Source: Heliocidaris erythrogramma (taxonomy: Eukaryota; Echinodermata; Echinoidea; Camarodonta; Echinometridae). Taken from it: DNA of 64,000 nucleotides. Both the position numbers and the translations under genes were made by a program. Every line of letters begins with the position of its first letter. Within the stretch, counting starts at the first letter, position 1. The notes under the pieces were generated by a model. It searched no databases. It saw nothing but the letters and a program-made list of their open reading frames with translations, and was not told the DNA's origin. Below, one piece after another: positions 40,001-52,300 of the stretch. The DNA lies in NCBI GenBank assembly GCA_025617745.1, contig CM046853.1, forward strand, positions 8,448,974 to 8,512,973. Reading direction: 5' to 3'.

Positions 40001-43000
40001 GTACCAGTAAGGTTCAAGTCTCTTCTCTCTTGTTGGACGAGCGAGGTGTTTCTCGCGCGAGGCAGGTCCTTCTCTGCCCCTCTTCCGTCGATATCGGTTG
40101 GGGTGGGGAGGACACTGCAACGGCAGCACGGTTGCGGGGGATTGGTCTCATCTTGGGACTCTTCCTCATATCAATGTCCTGGAGTTTATGGCAGTTCTGT
40201 TGACCTTGCTCCATTTCAGAAGTCGACTTCTCAGTCGTTCGGTTCTGATTCTCACGGACAATGTTACTGTGGCGGCATATATCAATCGGCAGGGAGGCAC
40301 TCGTTCGGTTGCCCTGAATGCCCTAGCAGCTCAGCTGTGGAGGTGGTGTCGTCGCATGGCAATCACACCCGTGGCCTCTTTCATCCCCGGTCGGGAAAAC
40401 CTCATTGCGGATTTTCTGTCTCGGGGCAGGTATCTTCCATCGGAATGGACGCTCCATCCGGAGGTATTTTGCCGCATTCGCAGTTGCCTAGGTCCACTGG
40501 AAGTGGATCTATTTGCGTCGGTGCTAAATCACCAGCTGCCGAAGTATTGCTCCCGTGTTTGCGATCAGGGAGCATGGGCTCTCGATGCTTTCTCCCTCAG
40601 CTGGGAGAACCTTCAGGGATTCACCTTTCCTCCCTTCCAACTGATTCCGCGTGTCTTGCGGAAAATCAGGGAAGATCGGGCGCGGGTGCTCGTAATAGCT
40701 CCCTTTTGGCCCAGGAGGAATTGGTTTCCAGAACTTATGAGCCTCTTAAGGGCTCAACCGTTCGTTCTCCCGTTAAGAGCGGATCTGGTGTTACAGCCCC
40801 TATCGGGGATTTTTCACCACAGTCCGGAGTCTCTTCATTTGACTGCTTGGCCCCTGTCAGGGAATCTGCAAGACAGTCGGGTCTCTCTGATAGAGCCGCG
40901 GACTTTTTAATGTCCAGTCGTAGGGTTTCTGCTAGGGAAATTTACAATTCCCGTCTCTCGGTCTTTTTCCTTTGGTGCAAAGAGAGAAATCAAACCCCTT
41001 CTAAGGCTCCTATTGGTTCAATTGCGGATTTCTTAATCTCGTTATTTGACAAAGGGAGATCTATCTCTACTATCCGAGGCTACCGTTCGGCGATCGGGGC
41101 CATTCATTCGGGTTTCTCGGTTGGTTCGGGGATTTCCAATTCCCCGCTACTAAGTGGTTTGATTCGTTCGTTCTTTCTGAAACGACCTTCTTTTTCTAAG
41201 TTAGTGCCGTCTTGGAGTCTGCCTAAGGTCCCGGAGGCCTTGGCGAAATCTCCTTTCGAACCGTTAGGTGAAGCTTCGCTTCATCATCTTACGGTTAAGA
41301 CGCTCTTTTTGGTAGCTATTGCCTCTGGGCAGAGGCGCAGTACTCTTCATGCTCTCTGTCTTACTCCTGGTCATGTTCGCTGGGAGAGAAAAGGCGTTAG
41401 ATTGATTCCTAGGGCTTCTTTTGTTGCCAAGAATCAGACAGCTGCCTCTGGCCCTGTTGAGATTTTTCTTTGTCCGCTTTCTAACTTTTCTTCGGTGCGT
41501 GAGGACAAAGTTTGGTGTCCTGTAAGGGCTCTCAAATGGTATATTGATAAGACTAAGTCTTATCGTAAGGATGATCAGTTGTTCCTGATCACTAGAGAGC
41601 CTTTTTCTCCTGCCTCTCTTGATTCCATCTCTAGATGGATCGTTGAAGCTATTAGGGCCACTGGCACAGAGGCTCTTTTATCCGACAGTAAGCCTCGTGC
41701 TCATGATACTCGTAGTGTCAGCACTTCTTGGGCTCTGTTTCAAGGTGTGGCGCTTGTTGATATTTTGAAGGCTGCTTATTGGCGTTCGCCCAATTCCTTC
41801 ATTTCTTGCTACCTTAGGGATGTTCCCGCAGGTGAAGCTTTGTTTGCGTCAGTCACCTTGAAGGCCGCTGTGTCTTTGTAGTCTTTGGTGTAATCCTATT
41901 CCCTTCTGCTCGAAACATGCCTCCCGGTCTTTGAGTTGGCGCTGGTCTGGCATAATAGGTAGGTATATATGATTTATTGCAGTAAATTTGTAAAATCAGC
42001 ACTGATTTTCTTATTTACTATATAAATCTATATACCTACCTATGACCCTCCCTCCTTCCCCTCACCTTGCAAGCAACATGTTTCTACTTGAGATTGCTCG
42101 CAAAAGAGGAAGATGGCCGTAGCGTGTTGACGCGCGTGAGTGGCGAAGGGGACAATAGGATTACGGGGGGTGCGCACAATATTGTGACTCATGTGTGTTA
42201 AATTCTCGAAGGGGTCCCGTAGTCAAGACTACAGGCATAATAGGTAGGTATATAGATTTATATAGTAAATAAGAAAATCAGTGCTGATTTTACAAGTTTT
42301 GTTTATTTATAATCTGTTGGTCCGGACATCCCATCCCCTACATGATTAGCAATTCAGAATTAATCTTAGTTAGTTGCTCTCAAAGTACAGCTCAAGATAA
42401 GCTTCAGTGTTTTGTCATCAAACACCTAAAACATTAAAATACTTAAGGCAAATGTGTAACATGAATATTGTCAAAAAATATATTGAATTCCTCCAAATAT
42501 GAGCAGAAAGACATTATCTTCAGATACAAACTGAGAAAAACCTAGTTGTCTATGGAAGCCTTTATTTTTCCTTCTTCAGGCATCGAAGTGGGAACTGGGA
42601 CAAGATAAAGTGCAAGAGTACAGCAACAAAGAAAAAGACGCCAAAGGTGAAGCTTGTGGCGAAATCTGAAAATGAGAATGAAGCAGAAGAGAAAGGTAAC
42701 AAACAGTGGAGTATTGAAAAACAGTACCTTTACATAATGCATGTGTGCAAACTGACAATTTAAACACTCAGTGAGGAAGCTTTACATTTGAAAGGGCAAT
42801 CCAATCTTGGTAAACATATGATTTGTGGAATAGCAGAAAAATAAGAAAAACAGGATGGTGAAAGTTTGAAAGATATCGGATAAGGAATAAGACAGTAATG
42901 GATGTTTGAAGAATGAGATCACCAGATCTATGCTAATCTTATATTGGCAGTTTGTTGAGTCGATTGTCATATACCGGCGGTCAACTCTCCCGTTTGTCGT

Positions 43001-46000
43001 ACACAAAAATATCATTAATTCACGGTTTTCTCCGAAGAACCTTTTTCCTCAGGGTAGTAGTCAAAATATACTGTGGATAGCATATTGTTAAAGGTCCACA
43101 TAAAAGAAAAAGATTCTACTGAGCAATACTTTTTGGAGAAAAAAATTTTAGTCGAAATTCCCATCTGTATAGTGATTACAACTTTCCAAAATTCATAACT
43201 TTCTTTATTTTGCTTATCTAATTTCATTCAAACTTTACCAATCTGCTTCTCTGATTTTTTGTCTTTCTATTAGAGCAACTTGCTTTTAAGGTTGGATTTC
43301 CTTTTAAAGAGCATATTCTAAAATGCATTGAGTAACTGTCAATTACTCGTTCCTATTCTAAAACACTGTAGTATATTTTTCCTCCAGATGATTTTTAAGA
43401 TGTACAATGTACAGCATACCTGTTTCTCCTCTCTTTCTTCAGGCCTAGATCTTATCTCTGTCAAAGAAGAAGTGAAAAGGATCACAGTATCAGTCAAGGA
43501 ACACAAGAAGGCAACAGCTGGGGGTAAAGGTCAGAAGCGAAAGCCCTCCAAAGCCAAGTCCAAATCCCAGAATGAACAGGCAGGAAAGCAAAGTATGGCA
43601 GCTCCTGGACTGACTAATTCAGCCCCTGTGGAGGGTGCGATCAAAGACAACAGTATGGTGGAGATAGCAAACCAGGAAGGCAAGAAGCCAAAGAAGATCA
43701 AGCCAAAGCCCAGGTCCAAGACTCATCTAGTTCGCAATCTACACATCTATGATGATGAGGACCTGCTAGCATCACAGAGGAAGATTCTTAGAAGGGTCAA
43801 GTGGAGTGCCAGAGAAGACAATTTGGTGAGGATTAGATGTTATAGGCCTGGTCAATTAGGTTTATGTAATGTAGAGGTGTTAATAGTCGTGAGTAAGGAC
43901 ACTTGACTGGAAATATTATTTGAGCCCATATGCATTTTGCAAGACATTAATCTTCATTTGCCACTCTTGGCAAAGGTGTAGTAAAACGGTACCTTGTAGA
44001 AACAAAAGGAAATCCTTGAATGCTGTGAGCAGCATTCTTTTGGTATGCCAGCTAAGTCTGAGGTAGTATCAGAGCTCCATGACCATTCTGTTTGTGTTGC
44101 ATATGAGCCACCATATACAAGAAGCCAATGTTCTTCATTTTTTCTTTTCGTATTTTAATTATCATTGTGATTTTGACAAATTGTCCAATTTTTATGCCTC
44201 CGCCCACCGAAGGTTGGTGCCGGAGGCATTATGTTTTCGGGTTGTCAATTGTCAGAGGTCAATTTACATGAAATTACATAAAAATTCTTGGTTTTTAGCA
44301 CCGTTACCACGATATCTCAAGAACTGTTTGAGGTAAGAACTTCAAACTTGGTACCAGTATGTATCCCCATAGAAAGAGGAACTGATTAGATTTTGGGGTA
44401 GGTAGGTCAAAGTTCAGAGGTCACAGAGGTCAATTTACATGAAATTACAGGAAATTCTTGGTTTTTAGCACCATTACCACGATATCTCAAGAACTATCTG
44501 AGGTGAGAACTTCAAACTTGGTACCAGTATGTATCCCCATAGAAAGAGGAACTGATTAGATTTTGGGGCAGGTAGGTCAAAGTTCAGAGGTCACAGAGGT
44601 CAATTTACATGAAATTACATGGAATTAGTGGTTTTTAGCACCGTTACCGCGATATCTCAAGAACTATCTGAGGTGAGAACTTCAAACATGGTACCAGTAT
44701 GCATACCCATAGAAAGATGAACTGATTAGATTTTGGGGTAAGTAGGTCAAAGGTCAGAGGTCACAGAGGTCAATTTACATAAAATTACATGAAATTACTG
44801 GTTTGTTTCATAAAATTAATTTTCTAATGCCTTTAATTTTTATGTCACACACACTGTGGTCTCAGTAGAATGAAAAGGCCATGGTGTTCAGACCAAGAGT
44901 AGTAATAATTGAAATTCATTGTCTCAGACGTTTATAGTCTATTAGTAGGGTGGCTGCTGCAGCGGGGTTCGCGGTCAGCCACTCGTGATCATGCATGCGT
45001 GTTGTGCGTGTTGTGTGGCTGAGCTTTGCAGAGCATTTCAAATGCTCTGTAATTTGCATTTCCAATTGCTTTTCATAATAAATTTTACATGAAAACAATT
45101 TTTGTTTGTATTTATTTCTCTTACCTTTCATAGTAGTGAAAGTCTGTATATCTGATAAAAATCCAGGAAATCTAGCGCTAGTTCACAGAGGTCACGTAGT
45201 AAAACGTATTTCAGAAGCAACTACTTCCGCATGCCTGCCAACTCCTCCGTTTTAGACGGAGTTTCTCCGTTTTTCACATTTTTAAGAGGCAAAAAAACGG
45301 AGTACTCCGTTTTTCTGTTTCCCAGAAAACCCCGAAACTAGTACGATTTTATCGTATTTTGTACGATAAAAAAAGTAAAATACGACAATACGATATTGCC
45401 TATAAAAAAATACGATTTCCCGATCTTTTTTCCTCCTTTTTCTTTTCTTTCTTTAACAAATAAAACAAACAAAGCCTCAGTTTGGGAGTTTATCGCACTT
45501 TTCTCACCGGGGGGAACCCTCTAAGAAAGCAATTACTGAATTAGGACAGGGGTATGTCCGTTACTTACTGCCGACTCATTAGAAGTCTGTGGTATTCATC
45601 TCACATTATTTTGTGATAAGTACCCCGTGGCAGTTCTAGGAGTGGTACCCACCGTACTGCGATGCATTTGTATGTGCTCCACATACACTCAAATGACTGC
45701 ATGACTTGCGGTTTCGCAGAGCTCACCCCTAATTCCTAGGGTTGATTTTGGTCGGGAGTGACATTTTTCAGAACAAAAAAATGTAAGAAACTGTATTTTT
45801 GGACTTTGTTTGTCCCTATTTATTCTGTATTTAGTTCAAAACTTACGAAATTATTCTCTATTTCGCCAATACTCCGCCATGACGGCGCTGTTAGTCGGAG
45901 CTGTTCTCAACAGCCTTGGCTGCCTGAACTTCGGGGGGAGGAGTCCTCAGTAAATGCCTCACTGAGCTGCTTAATTGAAGAAATTTCAGTTATGGAAACA

Positions 46001-46353
46001 CTTTACTTATCATCATTTATTTGAATACTACATGTAATATTTGATGATAAATTCATCGTACAGTATATTTGAGTAGATGATTGACACATTCTTACCAAAT
46101 TTAGCCTCCCCCCAAATGAAATGTAAATTATATGTACTTCTGCGTTTTCAAAACACTTATTTTATTTCTAAGGTATGAGAAAAACTACAGTGGTGTGATA
46201 GTGTACTATATTTGTTTGTGAATGGTACTAAAAGGCAAAGTTAGTCTATTTAATAAAACACGTATGCACATCCAAGCCTACACCAACCCTTACACTCACA
46301 TGCACACACACCCACACCCACAATGATACGAAATATTAAAAGAGCCACTGAAA

Positions 46354-46395
<42 letters not shown>

Positions 46396-49300
46396 GTAGA
46401 TTGAATGACAAGTGACAATTTAAGATAGTATAATTATAATGCAGGAGTTTTAGGGGGGCATTACCATGACTACCTTCTGAACCTCTGCCATGGCGCGGCA
46501 CTTGGACACCAAGTTGCGAAACGCTGCAGACGCCGCGCTCGCATGACTCAGTTTTTTTACTTTCCAATGTTGGCAGGTATGCTTCCGTCAATTCGTTAGC
46601 TGGCCCTTTCTTTACATTTCCACTTCACTTTTTCTGAATGAAATTTCATACTGATGACATCACCTAAAAGGGGATAAGATATTTGATAGAATGATCACAT
46701 ATGAAAAAAATCGCAACTTATTTTTTTATAAAAAAATATATTTATCAAAAATGAAATGAAATAATTTTTTTGTCTTTTGTGCATTTTAAGTGAAAAGATT
46801 TGTAATTTTGTTGGACCAATCCTTTTAAGAGTGTACATGTATGCTATACATTTCCAATCAGGTGATGGCGGAGGCATAAATTCCGACCGCGCGCGGTCGA
46901 ATATTCATCTAGTTTATATTTGGGATGTCGCTTGTAATTACGAATAATCATCATCATCATCTCTCTCTCTCTTTTCTCTTTTTCATTTGTTATTATAGCT
47001 ACTGTTATGTGGCTTATGTCTACAGATCCTGAGGGTCAAGTGTGGAAAGAGTGATACAGTAAAACGCTTTGTTTCCTGGGCAGTAATCCGTGATATACTC
47101 CAAGAGAATCTAGAGGTATATCATTATATTTTTATCCTTAACGTCAATGCTTTTCATGTAGTAAGATTTTATAGTGGAAGGATTGCTGTTTAGAAGAATA
47201 CAGTGAATTTGTTTTGGAGTAACTTTGTCTTCTCAATTCCAAATGCAGTATTGTTGAAGCCCATTGGTGTGTGGATTAGTGATGCCATACATCACTATTT
47301 TTTTCAGAACAGGATGGTATGCAAATGATGGTCAAGATATGTTAAGATTTCAGGAAATAAAGTTGTTGTATTTACTTAAATCTGGTTGATTTCTTTCTTC
47401 ATATCCCATGTAGTGTTGATATTGCACTGTGTTCTTTATTCAAGTGATAATTGGGATAGAAGATATGCTTTAAAACGTGATCCTTCGATGTCATTCATGT
47501 TAACTTACTCTAAGATGTGTTACTGTACTAATTCCCTGAATTGGCAATATTGTGATAGACATAAAATATGAAAACTGATCTTGTTTTTTCTTCCAGGAGT
47601 CATATGATAAGACTGCTGCTGCAGCTTCTCGTCGGTTTAGACTACTCCTCAAAGATTGCACCAACATGTCCAACTTCTCTGTATGCTTGACTGACATACA
47701 TTCAGACAAGGTATGTAGCTCCACTTTCTATCAACCAAACTAACAGAATGAGATCAGCAGTTCACATCGCAGTAACTACAACAATGGCATGGACCAGCTA
47801 AATATCTTCAGATATATTTCAATGGATAGACTTGGTTTGATTAATGAAGCTCTCTTTTGAAAGGTGGAAGTCCATATGAGATTTTTGTCTCACCTGCGTA
47901 GCGGAGTGAGACTATAGGCGTCACTATTTTCGTCGGCGTTGGCGTCAGCGTCGTCACAATAACCACAAATCACAATAACTTTATATGGAATTGAGATAGA
48001 ATCACAAAATTCATACCACAGGTACATCTCTTAGAGGTGCAGGTCAAGTATGAAAATGAGTCGAATCTGCCCAAGGTCAAAGATCTTAAGGTCAATGAAA
48101 TTTCTGCAACAAGCACTGTAATCACAATAACTTTCTATAGATTTGAGGTATAATCACCAAATTCATACCACAAGTACATCTCTTAAAGACGCAGGTCAAG
48201 TTCGATAAATAAGTTGAATCTGACCAAGGTCAAAGGTGCAAAAAAGTGCTGCAATCATAGTAACTTTCTCTGTATTTGAGGTAGAAACACAAAATTCATA
48301 CATACCACAGGTACAAAACTCAGTTACCATTGATGCTGGTAATGATTAGTGTATGTTGTTTATTGCAAGATGCAGACAAGACAATGCTAGGCGTTCCCCT
48401 TGTCTATGTTTGGTGTTGGTACACTGAAACATTATCCAAAACTAATGTCACGTGGAAAATTTGTGTCCGCAATCCAAATATCATGATAGAAACAGTTTTG
48501 CAGCATAAACAGAGCAATCACTGTGTACTAGTGCAGCAGCCATATCAGATACAGGATACGAAGGCTGTGGTGCAAAGTGACGAGATATTCACCTATTATT
48601 GTTCAATTTCATTTACTTTGTAAAAATACTGAAGAATTCAAATTTTTATTAAAAATTGGGAATAAGGTGCAAGGTTTTTTTTCACTTTCATTGAATCTAT
48701 TTGTGAACCTGTTTTATCTCATATTACAGGAGATCATGACAGAGTTCATGTCCAGGAAGAGAGACTATGAAGATGATTCAACACGTCAGCAAGAATTCAG
48801 AGAGCTCTGTATGACTCTGGCTAAGAAGTTTGAGTGAGTGTAGACATTTTCTATTACTAGATACACTAATGATTGCATATTTCCCACTGTGGCATAGATA
48901 TGTCAGTGTTTGCATTTTTTGATACTTGGATAACATAAAGGTCTTCCTCTTGATTAATTATTTTTAGAACGTTTTGAGCTATGGAATTGTGTAATCTTGA
49001 ATAAATTCATTACCCCGAACTCTAAAATCAGTGTAATAATTGAATTGATTTGTTTGTTGTTGCAATGTGAATCCCACCCACGTTCAGGTCTCATGACAAG
49101 AGTGATATCCTGGTTCTTCCCTCTACCCTGGAGGAGCTCTATGAAACATATGACCTGATGAATAGCAGTCTTCCTGTTGCCACAACCCGGGATCAGTTTG
49201 AATCAAGGGATGTAACGTCTGAAGAAGATATCACTAGCAGCATCTTATCCAAAATTGTGCTGGTGAGTTGATTTTCCAATTGAATGATATAGATTTTAAG

Positions 49301-52300
49301 ATAATGTTTGATCTTATTTCAGTTATTACTAATTTCTGGTGAAAACATCCGGAATGGATTAATTTCAAGGGATTTGGATTTTACAAGGCAAATAGAAATT
49401 TTCCAGTATCTGTTAATTCATGTTTCATATGCTGTGATATCATCAAGATACTAACATCCAAAGAATCATTAGAGCATATATTCATTCTATTAATATGGAA
49501 TCTGTATAAATACATATAAAATAAGAATGAAATTCCTTTGAATCCATGCTTTCAAAGGTTCATATGGTTCGAATCCCACCGCAGCACTAGCGTCCTTTGG
49601 CAAGACGTTAATCTACATTTGCCACTCTCCACCCAGGTGTTAAATGGGTACCCGGTAGGATGCGAAAGTTAATGTTGTTTGCTTAGCAATGTGAACGTCA
49701 CTGTACTGCCCACTGCTGGAACACTCCCCAGGGAGTGGAGAATGTGCATGCATTGTGTGCGGGCATGCCAGTATCCGATGACCGGGGTAATAATATATCT
49801 GTAATTGTGAGCGCTTTGGGGCACTAAGTGCGTTATAAATGCCAGGTACATGTATTATTATTATTATTATTAAAGGTTTCTCATATTTCATTTCATATAG
49901 GTAATAATGCATTTCATGAGCCAATAGACATCATTCATCATTTACTTCTTGTGTCTCGTATTCCAGTTACAAACTGAAAACCTAAAATGGATTCATGAAC
50001 AATCCGCATGATAGTCCATTTATCATTTAATGGGGAAGTCCACCCTCATATGAAGTTAGTTTTAAAAGTAGCAGAAAACTTAAAGAAACAGATCAGTGAA
50101 AGTTTGAGCAAAATCCGATAAGAGATACCAAAGTTATGAATCTTTGAAGTTGTAATCAATCAAACACAAATTTGCAACTCCGCGACGTATCTTGCGAGCT
50201 CCTCTCCCATTCGCTCCATACACAAAAATTCATAAATATTCATTTTCTTTGTTTTTTGTTAGGGAATAGATTTGTCTCATACAGGTTTTGTGTAAAGCCA
50301 GAAGTGAAACGATTATATATAGGGTGCATGTATAATAAAATATTTTTTAGAGAGAAATGATATAATATTTTTCAGTACCGGGCACATGAGAGATCAGCTC
50401 TCAAGATACGTCACAGATTTGCCAATTTCTGTTTGATTGATTACAACTTCAAAAATTGTTAACTTTCATATTTCTTATTGGATTTTGTTCAAACATTCAC
50501 TGATGTGTTTCTTCAATGTTCTGGTTCTTTTAAAATCAACTGAAAACCTTTAAAAGAGTAGAACAGAGAGTGCCTACATAACACCCAAACTATTCTCTTT
50601 TCTAGATATCAATGTTGTCACATCACTTTAGGCAGCATGACATGAGAGAGATCTACTATGCTCTGAGACGGTATGATCAAGCTTTGCTGCAGAAGGCAAT
50701 CGACGTCTTCAAAAGCTATGGCTTCATGGGAAGAAATGTAAGAGTTATATTTATATGTTAGATTTAGAGTATGTATAGTTATGCTGTATTATGATAATGA
50801 TAATGAAATTTACGGTATAATTATATAGCTGATATCTTGCATATGTCATGAAAGAGAAGATCTTAGCATCATATCTGTGATATATTTATAGCTTGTCCTT
50901 TAATAAAGGATATCACAAAAATCTGAGAGAGAGTCATAAGGTTTCTAGGAGGCATTTTATACTTTTGGAGGAAAAAGAGACATGATAACGAAGCTTTTCG
51001 ACCTGCACTCATCAGGTTATCACGCAGGTATATAACAAATTACTTGAAATCAACTATATTGGAGGAGCTCATTTTCTTGGATTACAACTCTCCTTTTTAT
51101 TGGCCATATGTGTATTATGGTTTTCTTGTGACGTAAATCAACAAATGTGATTACTTATATCTGTGACTGATCTTTAATATCATTATTCACAAGACTCATT
51201 CAGGTTTGAAGTAGGGCCAGTTTATGGGCGAAGACCAGAGAACTGACCATGAGACCCACTTTCATCTACTACTCAGTTGACAATAAGAAATTAAGAAACT
51301 TTATGAACAGAATTAAACAGTTCTTATTTTGGGTTGGCTTGAAATAGAATTTTTTTTAAATTATTTTGCTTACCGTGTGTGAACAAATATGCATGTCAGT
51401 TTTTAATTACTATAGCCATGATGACCGTCCTCCTATCGATATTATGATGTTTTCTTTATTTTTAGCGCAATGCCATACCGGATACTGTTAACACAAAACG
51501 AGCCATGCATGTAGTCCCCATGTCCTTCCAGTTCACCAAGACATTCTTCAATCTCTTCAATGCACCCAGCATTCCTAGCAAGGTGTTGGATGAAACCAGT
51601 ACTATTCTTGGAGATATTTTGACTGCATGTAGACAAGGTAAGTGAGTATTCTAGTGTAGGCATGTTGGACATACTCCATGGTTTCCTTATCCGCACTCAC
51701 TGGTGTGGTTCGGTAATTTTATAATACCCATTTCTTATCAAGTGTTGGGCTGTACTTGTACCATTTATTTATTTATTTTCATGCTTCATTTCTCTTTTCG
51801 ATATAAATTTTTAATTAATTAATTTTATTTTTCATTTCTCTTTGGTCTTAATTTCCCTTTTTTTCATATTTGCTGTGTGATTCATTCTTTTTGTGTTATT
51901 TAGGAATTTTTCAATTTCTGTTGAATATAGGTTTTTGTTTTTATGCCTCTGCCCACTGAAGGTGGTGCCGAAAGCATTATGTTTTCGGGTTGTCCGTCTG
52001 TCCGTCGGCCCCGCTTTCTCGTTCTCGCAATAACTCAAGAACCACAGAGGTATGAACTTGGTGCTAGTACGTATCACTATAGAAAGACAATCTGATTAGA
52101 TTTTGGGATATGTAGGTCAAAGGTCAAAGGTCATAGAGGTAAATTCTGAATTGCAGATTTTAGCCTTGTTAACGCGATATCTCAAGAACCATTTGATCCA
52201 TTAACTTGGAACTGGTATGCATTACCATGTAGTGAGACGAAATGATTAGATTTTTGTTCACGTAGGTCAAAGAGGTCATTATACAGGTATATGTGAAATT

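Larger units (their letters stand above)
36104..42295 (+). mobile_element. DIRS-type tyrosine-recombinase retrotransposon, 6.2 kb
   Basis: Inverted terminal repeats plus an internal complementary region (ICR) that joins the complements of both outer ends, the defining DIRS1 layout. The ICR sets the ends: left AATTTACTGCAATAAATC (near 36104), right CAGTGCTGATTTTACAA (42295). No target duplication, as expected for recombinase-mediated insertion. Order: gag-like region, broken reverse transcriptase, RNase H with a methyltransferase-like segment, tyrosine recombinase. Same strand as GTF3C1, intron 21. Confidence 0.93.

Noticed and set aside
40908-41881. Phage-type integrase gene from a bacterium
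   Set aside because: The recombinase is flanked by RNase H, inverted repeats and an internal complementary region, so it belongs to a DIRS retroelement.
47026-47115. Shorter form of exon 24 starting after CTACAG
   Set aside because: It would delete nine residues (LLLCGLCLQ) that align with the family; the acceptor at 46998 keeps them.
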